Shown: one piece after another, positions 1 through 8,636 of the stretch
How the letters are laid out: every line of letters begins with the position of its first letter
Position numbering within the stretch: the first letter of the stretch is position 1
Assembly: GCF_030499575.1 (NCBI RefSeq)
Contig: NZ_JASTLC010000001.1
Location: forward strand, 2,001,001 to 2,065,000
Origin: Streptomyces sp. DG2A-72
GTDB lineage: Bacteria; Actinomycetota; Actinomycetes; Streptomycetales; Streptomycetaceae
DNA length: 64,000 nt
Direction of reading: 5' to 3'
Program-made: the position numbers and the translations under genes
The notes under the pieces: model-generated
What the model was told of the DNA's origin: nothing
Databases searched by the model: none
What the model saw: only the letters and a program-made list of their open reading frames with translations

Positions 1-72
1 GCGCGACGTCCGCATCATGGATGACGATAGGGATGCGGAAAGCAAAAGAGACCGCTGTGAGAGGAGGCGTCC

Positions 73-510
73 ATGGGATCGGTACGCAAGGCGAGTGCCT
101 GGCTTGGCCTCGTCGACGACAACGATGACGAGCGTTACTACGACGACGACTACTCCGAAGGGACCGAGCCCGGGGAGGCCTGGGTCACCGATCCGCGGGT
201 GAAGGTGGCCTCGGACGTGGCGGTCGAGAAGGGCCGCCGGATCGGCACGGTCACTCCGGACAGCTTCCGGGACGCGCGCGCCATCGGCGAGCTGTTCCGC
301 GAGGGTGTCCCGGTCATCATGAACCTCACGGCCATGGAGCCGGGCGACGCCAAGCGCGTGGTCGACTTCGCGGCGGGCCTGATCTTCGGTCTGCGGGGTT
401 CGATCGACCGGGTGTCCAACCGCGTGTTCCTGCTCAGCCCGGCCGACACGGAGATCGTCAGCGGGGAGCCGGCGGCACACCGCGCCGACGGTTTCTTCAA
501 CCAGAGCTGA
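73..510 (+). CDS. sflA: SepF-like cell division protein, SflA type
   Basis: Encodes a 145-aa cytoplasmic protein of the SepF family, which tethers FtsZ to the membrane or to the septum. An acidic, Asp/Tyr-rich N-terminal stretch (residues 15-30) is followed by the compact SepF core (about 45-135). That core contains [35 protein letters not shown] and [13 protein letters not shown], the residues that build the SepF dimer. The ATG at 73 follows a strong GGAGG ribosome site 7 nt upstream. Streptomyces carries the main sepF in the division cluster plus SepF-like paralogues (sflA, sflB) that affect sporulation septation and branching. Context next to an acyl-CoA dehydrogenase, with der downstream, is what I remember for SCO1749 (sflA). 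The family call is sure; the paralogue assignment rests on remembered synteny. The gene converges on the dehydrogenase with 40 nt between stops. Confidence 0.88.
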   Translation: MGSVRKASAWLGLVDDNDDERYYDDDYSEGTEPGEAWVTDPRVKVASDVAVEKGRRIGTVTPDSFRDARAIGELFREGVPVIMNLTAMEPGDAKRVVDFAAGLIFGLRGSIDRVSNRVFLLSPADTEIVSGEPAAHRADGFFNQS

Positions 511-550
511 GGCAGGGCCGCCCGTCGGCCCTGCCCGCTCTGCCGGGCCC

Positions 551-1729
551 TTACCGGAACGCGTCGAGTCCGGTGAGCGCCTTGCCCAGCACGAGCTGGT
601 GCATCTCGACGGTGCCCTCGTAGGTGAGCACCGACTCGAGGTTCGTCGCATGCCGCATCACGGGGTACTCCAGGGAGATCCCGTTGGCCCCGAGGATCGT
701 CCGAGCCGTACGGCAGATCTCGATCGCCTCTCGTACGTTGTTCAGCTTGCCGAAGCTGACCTGCTCGGGACGCAGGCGCCCGGCATCCATCCGCCGCCCC
801 AGATGATGGGCGAGCAGAATCCCCTTGTGCAGTTCGACCGCCATGTCGGCGAGCTTGGCCTGGGTGAGCTGGAATCCCCCGATGGGCCGCCCGAACTGCT
901 CCCGCGTCCTCGCGTATTCCACAGCGGTCTCGAAACACGACCGCGCCGCCCCCATCGCCCCCCACACGATGCCGTAGCGCGCGTGGGAGAGACAGCTGAG
1001 GGGGCCGCGCAGACCGGTGACCTCCGGCAGTGCGGCGTCGGCGGGCAACCGTACGTCTTCGAGGACGAGTTCGCTGGTGACGGAGGCGCGGAGCGACCAC
1101 TTGTGCTTGATCTCCGGGGCGGAGAAGCCGGCGGTGTCGGTGGGCACGGCGAACCCGCGGATCCCGTCGTCGGTCTGCGCCCAGACGACGGCGACACCGG
1201 CCACGGAGCCGTTGGTGATCCACATCTTCCGCCCGTTGAGCACCCAGTCGCCGCCCTCCCGCTTGGCATGCGTGCGCATGGAGGCGGGGTCGGAGCCGTG
1301 GTCGGGTTCGGTGAGACCGAAGCAGCCGATGACCTCGCCGGAGGCCATACGGGGCAGCCAGCGCTGCTTCTGGTCCTCCGAACCGAACCGGTGGATGGCG
1401 TACATGGCGAGGGAGCCCTGCACGGACACGAGGGAGCGGATGCCGGAGTCGGCGGCCTCCAGTTCCAGGCATGCCAGCCCGTACTGCACGGCGCTCGCAC
1501 CGGCGCAGCCGTACCCGCTGAGGGACATCCCCAGTGCCCCGATCCCACCGAGTTCACGGGCCAGTTCCCTTACGTCGGGCAGCTCGCCCTTCTCGTACCA
1601 GTCCGCGACGTACGGCAGGACCCGGTCGGCGGCCCACCTGCGCACGGTGTCGCGGATCGCGAGGTCCTCCGGGTCCAGCAGGTCATCGATGCCCAGGGGG
1701 TCGGCGGGATCGAACGGGGGCAACGGCAT
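551..1729 (-). CDS. acyl-CoA dehydrogenase, glutaryl-CoA dehydrogenase-like
   Basis: 392-aa flavoprotein of the acyl-CoA dehydrogenase superfamily, oxidising a CoA thioester to the enoyl-CoA with FAD and passing electrons to ETF. The N-terminal helical domain (about 15-130), the beta domain with CFGLTEPDHGSDP and WITNG (about 135-235) and the C-terminal helical domain are complete. The catalytic glutamate is visible in LTYEGTVEMHQLVLGKAL near residue 370, and the FAD/substrate segment REQFGRPIGGFQLTQAKLA is intact. The overall pattern (short N-terminus, TYEGT motif, NNVREAIEICR) is closest to glutaryl-CoA dehydrogenase, suggesting lysine/tryptophan degradation, though other branched acyl-CoA substrates are possible. 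The start is ATG at 1729, with GGAGGGTGTCCC just upstream. Only 57 nt separate it from the MFS gene stop at 1787, so the two may be co-transcribed. Confidence 0.9.
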   Translation of the reverse strand: MPLPPFDPADPLGIDDLLDPEDLAIRDTVRRWAADRVLPYVADWYEKGELPDVRELARELGGIGALGMSLSGYGCAGASAVQYGLACLELEAADSGIRSLVSVQGSLAMYAIHRFGSEDQKQRWLPRMASGEVIGCFGLTEPDHGSDPASMRTHAKREGGDWVLNGRKMWITNGSVAGVAVVWAQTDDGIRGFAVPTDTAGFSAPEIKHKWSLRASVTSELVLEDVRLPADAALPEVTGLRGPLSCLSHARYGIVWGAMGAARSCFETAVEYARTREQFGRPIGGFQLTQAKLADMAVELHKGILLAHHLGRRMDAGRLRPEQVSFGKLNNVREAIEICRTARTILGANGISLEYPVMRHATNLESVLTYEGTVEMHQLVLGKALTGLDAFR

Positions 1730-1786
1730 GGGACACCCTCCGGATGATTAACTAGCACCGGTAGTTACGGTACCCGGGGTTCGCCG

Positions 1787-3382
1787 TCACACCGAGACGC
1801 GGGACTCCGCGACTTCCCGAGGACCGGGAAGCTCCACCGTCGCCGCCTGCTCGCACTGCATCACCCGCGGCAACCGCAGCGCCATCACCGCGCCCAGCAC
1901 CAGCAGCCCCGCGCTCACCAGCAGCGTCACATGCAGTCCGTGCACGAAGGAGTCCTGGGCGGCGCGGCGCAGGGCGACACCGGCCGGGCCGCCGAGACGG
2001 TCGGCGACCTCGTACGCCTCGCCCAGCGAATGCTCCGCCGCGGCCGACGCCCGCCCCGGAACCCCCGGCACGGACGACAGTCCGGGCGCATACGCCGCGT
2101 TCATCACGCTTCCGAGCAGCGCGATCCCGATCCCGGCACCGAGCTGGTACGACGTCTCGCCGATCGCGGCGGCGCCGCCCGCCTGTTCCTGCGGGGCCTC
2201 GCTCAGCATCGACTCGTACGCCCCGAACAGCGTCGTCTCCAGACCGAAGCCCAGCAGCACGAACCCGAGCAGCAGCAGACCGGGATTGTCCTCGCCGCCC
2301 ATCGCCATCAGCGTCAGTACCGCGACCGCGGTCAGCGCGAACCCGGCGCACACCATCCGCCGTGGCCCGAACCTGCGCAGCATCCGCGCCCCGGCAAGAC
2401 CCGCCGCCATCGCGGCGAACGTCAGCGGCAGCAGCCGTAGACCCGTCTCCAGCGGGGAGAGCTCCAGCACCAGCTGCAGATACTGCGCCGCGATCAGCTC
2501 GAGCCCGACCAGCGCCAGCATCGCCAGCACGATGCAGCCCACTGACGTGCTGAACGCAGGGCGGGCGAACATCCGCAGGTCGACGAGCGGATGCTTGAGC
2601 CGCCGCTGCCGCCGTACGAACAGCACGAGCAGCACGGCGCCCACCACCAGCGGCAGCGCGGTGGCCCCGTCCACTTCGCCGCTCCCGAGCCGCTTGACCC
2701 CCAGGACCACCCCGAACAGACCGGCCGCCGCCATCAGCGCGCCGACGACGTCCCAGGGCCCCCTGCCGTCGCCCTTCGACTCGGGCAGCAGCAGGCGTCC
2801 CACGGGAAGGCTGACCAGCATCAGCGGGATGTTGACGAGGAAGACCGAGCCCCACCAGAAGTGTTCGAGGAGGAAGCCGCCGAGCAGCGGCCCGACCGCC
2901 GCGCCCACCGCGGCCACCGCGCTCCAGATGCCGATGGCGAGGGCCCGCTCACGCCGGTCGGGGAAGACCTGGCGGAGGATCGACAGGGTCGCGGGCATGA
3001 TCATCGCGCCGCCGACGCCGAGCAGCGCCCGTGCGGCGATCAGCACCTGGGCGGTGTCGGCGAGGGCCGCCATGGCCGAGGCGACGCCGAAAAGCCCGTA
3101 TCCGAGGAGCAGGATCCGTCTGCGGCCCACCCGGTCGCCGAGCGTGCCGAAGAGGATCAGCAGCGAGGCGCAGACGAGCGGATAGATGTCGACGATCCAG
3201 AGCAGTTCTATCGCGCCGGGCTTGAGGTCCTCGGTGACGGCGGGCACCGCCACGTGCAGCACGGTGGCGTCGACGGCGACCAGGAGCAGGCTCACGCAGA
3301 GGACGACCAGGACGACCCAGCGGTTTGCACCGGCCCCGGCCGCCCGACGGCGCAGCGCAGCGGCCGTGGTCGTCCCGGACAT
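1787..3382 (-). CDS. MFS multidrug efflux transporter, DHA2 (14-TM) family
   Basis: 531-aa integral membrane transporter of the QacA/SmvA type, exporting drugs or cations by proton antiport. The first helix carries VLLVAVDATVLHVAVPAV (motif D1-like), the loop after helix 2 carries GTLGDRVGRRR (motif A), and a 14-helix pattern follows with a longer hydrophilic stretch near residues 430-470. I place the start at ATG 3382 (MSGTTTAAALRR) because GGGAGG sits 8-9 nt upstream; an open frame extends 33 codons further but has no ribosome site. No TetR- or MarR-type regulator is adjacent, which is unusual for a drug pump. Substrate cannot be read from sequence. Confidence 0.9.
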   Translation of the reverse strand: MSGTTTAAALRRRAAGAGANRWVVLVVLCVSLLLVAVDATVLHVAVPAVTEDLKPGAIELLWIVDIYPLVCASLLILFGTLGDRVGRRRILLLGYGLFGVASAMAALADTAQVLIAARALLGVGGAMIMPATLSILRQVFPDRRERALAIGIWSAVAAVGAAVGPLLGGFLLEHFWWGSVFLVNIPLMLVSLPVGRLLLPESKGDGRGPWDVVGALMAAAGLFGVVLGVKRLGSGEVDGATALPLVVGAVLLVLFVRRQRRLKHPLVDLRMFARPAFSTSVGCIVLAMLALVGLELIAAQYLQLVLELSPLETGLRLLPLTFAAMAAGLAGARMLRRFGPRRMVCAGFALTAVAVLTLMAMGGEDNPGLLLLGFVLLGFGLETTLFGAYESMLSEAPQEQAGGAAAIGETSYQLGAGIGIALLGSVMNAAYAPGLSSVPGVPGRASAAAEHSLGEAYEVADRLGGPAGVALRRAAQDSFVHGLHVTLLVSAGLLVLGAVMALRLPRVMQCEQAATVELPGPREVAESRVSV

Positions 3383-3630
3383 GTACGTACCTCCCAGATG
3401 TTCCCTCGCGTTCGGCGGGCACACGGGGTGGGGCTCCCCGTGACTCGGCCGGAGAGGAGCGGTGGTCTCCGGCCCGCGCAACGAAAGGCGAGTGACACGT
3501 CAATGTACGCGAGAACGCGCCGGTCCTGCGTGGCGGACCTCTCACACCTCCCGCGGAACATGTGTGGCGTACGCCACTCCGCCTCCCTCTCCACCACGTA
3601 GCGCGGGCCGGTCCGGTTCCGGGGGCCGTC

Positions 3631-3636
3631 GATAAT
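3631..3636 (+). promoter_or_regulatory. -10 element of a probable leaderless promoter
   Basis: GATAAT lies 6 nt before the GTG at 3643, so transcription would begin at or within a base or two of the start codon. No Shine-Dalgarno sequence precedes that GTG. This supports the chosen start and a leaderless mRNA. No clear -35 is visible. Confidence 0.5.
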
Positions 3637-3642
3637 CGGACC

Positions 3643-4854
3643 GTGACCGATCTTGCAACGCGCGTGGCACCAGCCGGACTCACGGGGACGGCCCGGGCCC
3701 TCCTCGGGTACGCGGCCGTCCGTGCCCTGGGCCTGCTCACCCTCGCCCTGTGGAGCGCGGCGCGCGACAAGAGCGCGTACACCCTGCTGACCGCCCGCTG
3801 GGACTCCCTCTGGTACACCAGGGTCGCCGAGCTGGGGTACGGCTACGAGGTCCGCCTCCCGAACGGCGACATCCACTCCAACCTCGCCTTCTTCCCGCTG
3901 CTGCCCTGGCTGGAGCGGCTGCTGCACGCGACGACCCCGCTGTCGTACGCGGGCGCCGGCTTCCTCGTCGCCGTGCTGGCCTCGCTCGCCGCGGCCTGGG
4001 GGATCCACGCGGTCGCCAACCTTGTGTACGGCCCGCGCGCGGGGTTCTGCGCGGTGCTGCTGTGGGCCGTGCTGCCCGTCGGGATCGTGCAGTCGATGGC
4101 GTACAGCGAGTCACTGTTCACCGCACTCGCCGCCTGGTCGCTGTACGCCGTCCTGACCGGCCGCTGGCTCACGTCCGGCACCCTGGCCCTGCTTGCGGGC
4201 CTGACCCGCCCGGTGGGCCTGGCGGTCGTGGCGGCGGTGTGGGCGGCCGGTATCGCCACTTTCGTACGACACCGAAGCGCGGCGCCCGACGAGGGCGCAC
4301 GCAGCCCGGAACACGCCCCCTTACTTGCCCCCGGTACGCCGGAAAACGGCGCATCCGCGTGGCGGCGCGCCCTCGGCATGCTGCTCGCGCCCCTCGGCGC
4401 CGCCGGGTATGTCCTGTGGGTCGGCCACCGCACCGGCAAGGGCCCGCTCGGCTATCTCGACGTCCAGGCGGGCTGGCGCAACGGCTTCGACGGCGGCTGG
4501 GCGTTCGCCCGATTCGTCGCCGCAAAGTTCACGTCGTTTCCGTCGGCCCTGGCGGGGGTCGGGCTGATCGCCGGCATGGGCCTGGTCGTCTGGCTGTACG
4601 TCGTCTGCGTACGGCAGCGCCAGCCGCTGCCGCTGCTGGTGTACACGGGTGTCGTCACCGCGCTGGCGCTGTGCGCGTCGAGCTACTTCGGCTCGAAACC
4701 GCGCCTGCTCATGCCCGCCTTCTCCCTGCTGCTGCCCCTCGCCCTGGCCCTGGCCCGGCTGCGAACCACCAGGTCGGCGCTGGTGCTGGGCGCTGTGGCG
4801 GCCGGCTCGGCGGTGTACGGGGCGTTCTGGCTGAACGGCTCCGGTCCGCCCTGA
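3643..4854 (+). CDS. PIG-V-like membrane glycosyltransferase (mannosyltransferase-type)
   Basis: 403-aa polytopic membrane protein with about ten hydrophobic segments. The first extracytoplasmic loop holds the conserved ARWDSLWYTRVAELGY followed by NLAFFPLLPW, the pattern of the PIG-V/GT-C family that transfers a sugar (mannose in eukaryotes) from a lipid-linked donor. RWDSLWY contains the Asp expected for a GT-C active site. QSMAYSESLFTALAAWSLY in a later loop also matches the family. I choose GTG 3643 over the upstream ATG 3562 because a -10 element sits 6 nt before it and the intervening 27 codons are out of character. Codon 227 is TTA (4321-4323). The acceptor in Streptomyces is unknown; lipoglycan or protein glycosylation is plausible. 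Divergently placed from the MFS gene. Confidence 0.8.
   Translation: MTDLATRVAPAGLTGTARALLGYAAVRALGLLTLALWSAARDKSAYTLLTARWDSLWYTRVAELGYGYEVRLPNGDIHSNLAFFPLLPWLERLLHATTPLSYAGAGFLVAVLASLAAAWGIHAVANLVYGPRAGFCAVLLWAVLPVGIVQSMAYSESLFTALAAWSLYAVLTGRWLTSGTLALLAGLTRPVGLAVVAAVWAAGIATFVRHRSAAPDEGARSPEHAPLLAPGTPENGASAWRRALGMLLAPLGAAGYVLWVGHRTGKGPLGYLDVQAGWRNGFDGGWAFARFVAAKFTSFPSALAGVGLIAGMGLVVWLYVVCVRQRQPLPLLVYTGVVTALALCASSYFGSKPRLLMPAFSLLLPLALALARLRTTRSALVLGAVAAGSAVYGAFWLNGSGPP
4321..4323 (+). other. in-frame TTA leucine codon
   Basis: The codon for Leu227 of the PIG-V-like protein reads TTA, in a stretch encoding EHAPLLAPG between membrane segments. In Streptomyces TTA is read only by the developmentally regulated bldA tRNA, so translation of this gene probably depends on bldA. 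I found no other in-frame TTA while reading the window. Confidence 0.75.
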
Positions 4855-5091
4855 CGGGCCGCCGCAGAGCCACTGACGGCGGGTGAGCGTCCGGAGAATT
4901 CCCGGCCATCAACTGGTGAACGGATTTATAAGCGGAGTAAAACCTGGCCCCTGAAGTGATCAAAGGAATTGAAGGGAAGAGGCGCAGGGGATTGCAGAAT
5001 CCTCGGAAATAAACCCCGTCCTGAGAGCTTTCCCACATCACATCGTCATTACAAAGGGCCAGCTTCTGCGGGTAACTCCACTCACTCCCTG

Positions 5092-5097
5092 TAACGT
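5092..5097 (+). promoter_or_regulatory. -10 element upstream of the PAP2 gene
   Basis: TAACGT fits the TANNNT -10 pattern and ends 7 nt before the GTG at 5105. No ribosome-binding site precedes that GTG, so the transcript may be leaderless. The rest of the 250-nt space after the PIG-V gene is AT-richer than its surroundings (for example the TTATAA stretch near 4925) and shows no coding pattern. Confidence 0.4.
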
Positions 5098-5104
5098 CGA
5101 TCGT

Positions 5105-6241
5105 GTGCGTACCGAACCAAAGCCGAGCCGGCTCGACCGGATCTTCGCCCGGCTGGACCGCGAACCGGAGCGGCCCGTCCTAGACGTGCCCCGGATGACG
5201 CGGCACCGGGTGGTCCTTTTCGGCGCGACGCTCGCCTTCTACCTCACGATCGTTCTGGCGGTCGTGCTCACCTCTTGGCTGGTCCGGTTCGACTGGCAGG
5301 CGATGCTCTTCCGGCCGTACCAGCAATGGCCGGAGATCCACGCCTTCCTGGACTACTGGGTGGTCCTCGGCCAGCGCGGCCCGACGGCGGTGATGGTCAC
5401 GGCCTGGCTGGGCTGGCGCTCCTGGCGGCAGCACACGCTGCGCCCGCTGCTGGCCTTCGGCGCGGCCGTGCTGCTGCTGAACATCACGGTGGCCGCGGTG
5501 AAGTACGGCCTGAGCCGCTCCGGTCCGCACTACGCGACGGACGTCGGCTCGAACGAGATGTGGCACTGGTTCCAGGCCGGCAGCGACATATTTCCTTCGG
5601 GACACACCGCGAACGCCGTGGTGACCTGGGGCATCCTCGCCTACCTCGCCGCCACGCCGCAGGCCCGGCGCTGGCTGTCGGCCCTGTCGGCCGTGGTGTC
5701 GCTCAGCGTCGGCCTGACCACCGTGTACCTGGGTACGCACTGGCTGAGCGATGTGCTGCTCGGCTGGGCCGCGGGTCTGCTGATCCTGCTGGCGCTGCCG
5801 TGGTTCGAGCCGCTGGTAGCCCGCGCCGAGGCCGAGATCTTCGACCTGCGCGACCGCTGGCGCTCCCGCCGCGCCGCCCCGGCGACCGTCCCGACGAGCC
5901 CGGTCGAGGTGCCGGTGGCGCTCAAGCCGCGTACGTCCGCCCAGGAGGAGCCTGCCGCGCCGGAGCCGGTCTCCACGGCACCCGAGCCGGTCTGCACGGC
6001 GCCCGAGCCGGTCTGCGCGGCGCAGGAGCCGGTCTCCACGACGCAGGAGCCGGTCTCCACGACGCAGGAGCCCGTCTCCACGGCCCAGGCGCCCAAGGCG
6101 CCCCTCTATCTGGCGCCGGGCCCGCACACGACCCGCTCGGACCGCACGCCGGTCACTCCGGTCGGCAGCCGCCGCCCGCCCCAGGCGGACCGCGTCACGC
6201 GCGGCACAGCCACCTCGGCCCGCCCCATGACGGGGGGCTGA
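5105..6241 (+). CDS. PAP2-family membrane phosphatase with C-terminal heptapeptide repeats
   Basis: 378-aa protein with five or six membrane helices between residues 35 and 240. All three PAP2 signature parts are present: K-x6-RxGP as KYGLSRSGPH, PSGHT as DIFPSGHTANAVVTW, and the last motif as YLGTHWLSDVLLG, giving the two histidines and the aspartate. Such enzymes dephosphorylate phosphatidic acid, phosphatidylglycerol phosphate or undecaprenyl pyrophosphate on the outer membrane face. After residue 250 the protein becomes a Pro/Ala/Thr-rich tail with six tandem seven-residue repeats of the form EPVSTAP or EPVSTTQ (positions 5963-6088), then a basic end. The start is GTG 5105, with a -10 element 7 nt upstream. 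It converges on the I78 gene, with a strong terminator between. Confidence 0.88.
   Translation: MRTEPKPSRLDRIFARLDREPERPVLDVPRMTRHRVVLFGATLAFYLTIVLAVVLTSWLVRFDWQAMLFRPYQQWPEIHAFLDYWVVLGQRGPTAVMVTAWLGWRSWRQHTLRPLLAFGAAVLLLNITVAAVKYGLSRSGPHYATDVGSNEMWHWFQAGSDIFPSGHTANAVVTWGILAYLAATPQARRWLSALSAVVSLSVGLTTVYLGTHWLSDVLLGWAAGLLILLALPWFEPLVARAEAEIFDLRDRWRSRRAAPATVPTSPVEVPVALKPRTSAQEEPAAPEPVSTAPEPVCTAPEPVCAAQEPVSTTQEPVSTTQEPVSTAQAPKAPLYLAPGPHTTRSDRTPVTPVGSRRPPQADRVTRGTATSARPMTGG
5963..6088 (+). repeat. six tandem 21-nt units encoding EPVxTxx
   Basis: Six in-frame 21-nt copies (5963, 5984, 6005, 6026, 6047, 6068) of the type gagccggtctccacggc code EPVSTAP, EPVCTAP, EPVCAAQ, EPVSTTQ, EPVSTTQ and EPVSTAQ. 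Copies 4 and 5 are nearly identical at the DNA level, suggesting recent slippage expansion. The tail is probably cytoplasmic and flexible. Confidence 0.85.
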
Positions 6242-6256
6242 CCGCGCACAGCACGA

Positions 6257-6297
6257 CGGCCCTGGTTTCCCGCGTCGGATGCGGGAAACCAGGGCCG
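6257..6297. terminator. bidirectional terminator hairpin between PAP2 and I78 genes
   Basis: A perfect 17-bp stem (6257-6273 with 6281-6297; arm GGCCCTGGTTTCCCGC) and a 7-nt loop lie between two converging genes. No long T-run follows on either side, as is common in Streptomyces. Confidence 0.85.
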
Positions 6298-6307
6298 CCG
6301 CCGTTTC

Positions 6308-6523
6308 TCAGCCCTTCCAGGCCCGCGCCACCAGGCCGTCCTTGACCTCGAAGTTCAGCCGTCCCACGCGGTACTCCATGGTGATGATCGCGCCCGGCGG
6401 CAGGGACCGCACGGTCGACCAGCCCCGGTCACGGGCGCGTCGCTCGGCCGCTCCGGCATCGAGGCCCACATACGAATCCGGGCTGTCCTGAGGTTCGGCG
6501 GGGGGTTTCGGAATGGGTGCCAT
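6308..6523 (-). CDS. peptidase inhibitor I78-family protein
   Basis: 71-aa protein with the I78 pattern: YVGLDAGAAERRARDRGW, STVRSLPPGAIITMEYR and VGRLNFEVKDGLV. It has the small inhibitor fold (potato inhibitor I-like) in which the loop around LPPGA contacts a serine protease. No signal peptide is evident, so it may act in the cytoplasm, or the family role may be different in Streptomyces. ATG at 6523; the upstream region is GC-poor and contains no other gene. It converges on the PAP2 gene with a shared terminator. Function is inferred from family resemblance only. Confidence 0.75.
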   Translation of the reverse strand: MAPIPKPPAEPQDSPDSYVGLDAGAAERRARDRGWSTVRSLPPGAIITMEYRVGRLNFEVKDGLVARAWKG

Positions 6524-6956
6524 GGCGCCACGCTAGGCCCCATTGAGCGGGCACGGAAGTCGGATCCGTGCACCGTGGGTCACTGATCCCTCTCGGGTCA
6601 CACTTTTGTCACAGGATCACGACATGCGTTTCCGGTGCACTCCGTCACACGAACGGGCGCGCGCGTACGCCTTACGCAGGCATTCGAACGTAATTTCCGC
6701 GTGTCGCCCCGACTCTCCGAAAAGCCCGGCGGAAAGTGCCGGGGTAACCGCCACGGATCCGCATTCCATTCCGATTCCGCGTGGGGCCCACGGGGGCTGA
6801 CGTCGCACAGGAAATGCATGGCTGAGGCACAGAACCCCGGTACGCCCCCTGTCGCGGCGCGCGACGACGCGAGCATCATGACGTGAGCTCGCGGGCACTC
6901 GCGCGCCGCGGGCGGCAGCGGCCCGTGGCGCGACGAGCGAAGGGGCGAGCGAGCGT
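6524..6956. other. 433-nt spacer upstream of ctaD
   Basis: I see no convincing gene here. A 22-codon frame at 6818-6886 (MAEAQNPGTPP...) has an AGGAA-like sequence close before it, but it is too short to judge. The stretch 6600-6780 has mixed base composition without third-position bias. It probably holds the divergent promoters of the I78 gene and ctaD. Confidence 0.5.
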
Positions 6957-8636
6957 ATGGGGACCCAGACCGTGCAGACGGCGATGCGGCCCGTGCGGAA
7001 GAGGCCGCAGGGACGGGTGATCGTCGACTGGCTGACGACCACCGACCACAAGAAGATCGGCCATCTCTACCTGATCACGTCGTTCGCGTTCTTCCTCGTC
7101 GGCGGCCTGATGGCGCTGATCATGCGCGCCGAACTCGCCCGTCCGGGGCTGCAGCTCATCGACAACCAGCAGTTCAACCAGCTGTTCACGATGCACGGCA
7201 CGATCATGCTGCTGCTGTTCGCGACGCCGACCTTCGCGGGTTTCGCCAATGAGCTGATGCCGCTGCAGATCGGCGCCCCCGACGTCGCCTTCCCGCGCCT
7301 GAACATGCTGTCGTACTGGCTATTCCTGTTCGGTGGCCTGATCGTGCTCGGCTCGCTGCTGGTGCCCACGGGGCCCGCGGCCTTCGGCTGGTTCGCCTAC
7401 GCACCGCTGAACAGCGCGGAACGCTCGCCGGGCGTCGGACCCGACCTGTGGATCATGGGGCTCGCGCTGGCGGGTTTCGGCACGATCCTCGGCGCGGTCA
7501 ACTTCATCACCACCATCATCGGGATGCGCGCCCCCGGCATGACGATGTTCCGGATGCCGATCTTCGTGTGGAACACGCTGTTCACGTCGATCCTGATCCT
7601 GATGGCGTTCCCGGTGCTGGCCGCGGCGCTGCTCTGTCTGGAGGCGGACCGGCGGTTCGGCTCGCAGATCTTCACGGCGGCGAACGGCGGCGCACTGCTG
7701 TGGCAGCACCTGTTCTGGTTCTTCGGGCATCCCGAGGTGTACATCATCGCGCTGCCGTTCTTCGGCATCATCACGGAGATCATTCCGGTCTTCAGCCGGA
7801 AGCCGATCTTCGGCTATCTGACGCTGATCGGCGCGACGATGGCGATCACCGGTCTGTCGGTGGTGGTGTGGGCGCACCACATGTTCGCGACGGGCGCGGT
7901 GCTGCTGCCGTTCTTCTCCTTCATGAGCTTCCTGATCGCGGTGCCGACGGGCGTGAAGTTCTTCAACTGGACCGGGACCATGCTCAAGGGCTCACTGTCC
8001 TTCGAGACGCCGATGCTGTGGTCGGTGGGGTTCCTGGTGACGTTTCTCTTCGGCGGTCTGACGGGCGTGATCCTCGCCTCGCCGCCGATGGACTTCCACG
8101 TCACGGACACCTACTTCGTGGTCGCGCACTTCCACTACGTCGTGTTCGGCACCGTCGTCTTCGCGATCTTCGCCGGGTTCTACTTCTGGTGGCCGAAGTT
8201 CACCGGGAAGATGCTCGACGAGCGGCTCGGCAAGATCCACTTCTGGACGCTGTTCATCGGCTTCCACACCACGTTCCTGGTGATGCACTGGCTGGGTGCC
8301 GAGGGCATGCCGCGCCGCTACTCGGACTATCTCGCCGCCGACGGCTTCACGGCGCTCAACACCATCTCGACGATCGGCTCGTTCCTCCTCGGCCTGTCGA
8401 CACTGCCGTTCCTCTACAACGTCTGGAAGACCGCCAAGTACGGCACGAAGGTCGAGGTCGACGACCCCTGGGGCTACGGCCGCTCCCTGGAGTGGGCGAC
8501 CTCCTGCCCACCGCCCCGGCACAACTTCACGACACTGCCCCGGATCCGCTCCGAGTCCCCGGCGTTCGACCTGCATCATCCCGAGTACGCGGAGCTCGCT
8601 CCAGAGCGCGAGACAGCCGGTCCCGAGCGGTCCTGA
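6957..8636 (+). CDS. ctaD: cytochrome c oxidase subunit I (aa3-type), stand-alone copy
   Basis: 559-aa catalytic subunit of the terminal haem-copper oxidase, reducing O2 to water and pumping protons. Twelve membrane helices are apparent. The haem a ligand lies in [12 protein letters not shown], the CuB ligands in [10 protein letters not shown] (His with its cross-linked Tyr) and WAHHMF, and the haem a3/haem a ligands in [10 protein letters not shown]. All are intact, so the protein should be functional. The start is ATG 6957 after GAAGGGGCGAGCGAGCGT. No subunit II, III or IV gene nor bc1 genes are nearby, so this is an isolated copy whose partners must be encoded elsewhere. Its last 110 nt overlap the convergent WYL regulator gene. 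Confidence 0.93.
   Translation: MGTQTVQTAMRPVRKRPQGRVIVDWLTTTDHKKIGHLYLITSFAFFLVGGLMALIMRAELARPGLQLIDNQQFNQLFTMHGTIMLLLFATPTFAGFANELMPLQIGAPDVAFPRLNMLSYWLFLFGGLIVLGSLLVPTGPAAFGWFAYAPLNSAERSPGVGPDLWIMGLALAGFGTILGAVNFITTIIGMRAPGMTMFRMPIFVWNTLFTSILILMAFPVLAAALLCLEADRRFGSQIFTAANGGALLWQHLFWFFGHPEVYIIALPFFGIITEIIPVFSRKPIFGYLTLIGATMAITGLSVVVWAHHMFATGAVLLPFFSFMSFLIAVPTGVKFFNWTGTMLKGSLSFETPMLWSVGFLVTFLFGGLTGVILASPPMDFHVTDTYFVVAHFHYVVFGTVVFAIFAGFYFWWPKFTGKMLDERLGKIHFWTLFIGFHTTFLVMHWLGAEGMPRRYSDYLAADGFTALNTISTIGSFLLGLSTLPFLYNVWKTAKYGTKVEVDDPWGYGRSLEWATSCPPPRHNFTTLPRIRSESPAFDLHHPEYAELAPERETAGPERS

Noticed and set aside
6818..6886. 22-codon frame MAEAQNPGTPP... upstream of ctaD
   Set aside because: A possible small gene but too short, with a poorly spaced ribosome site and no known relative; noted only in the spacer entry.
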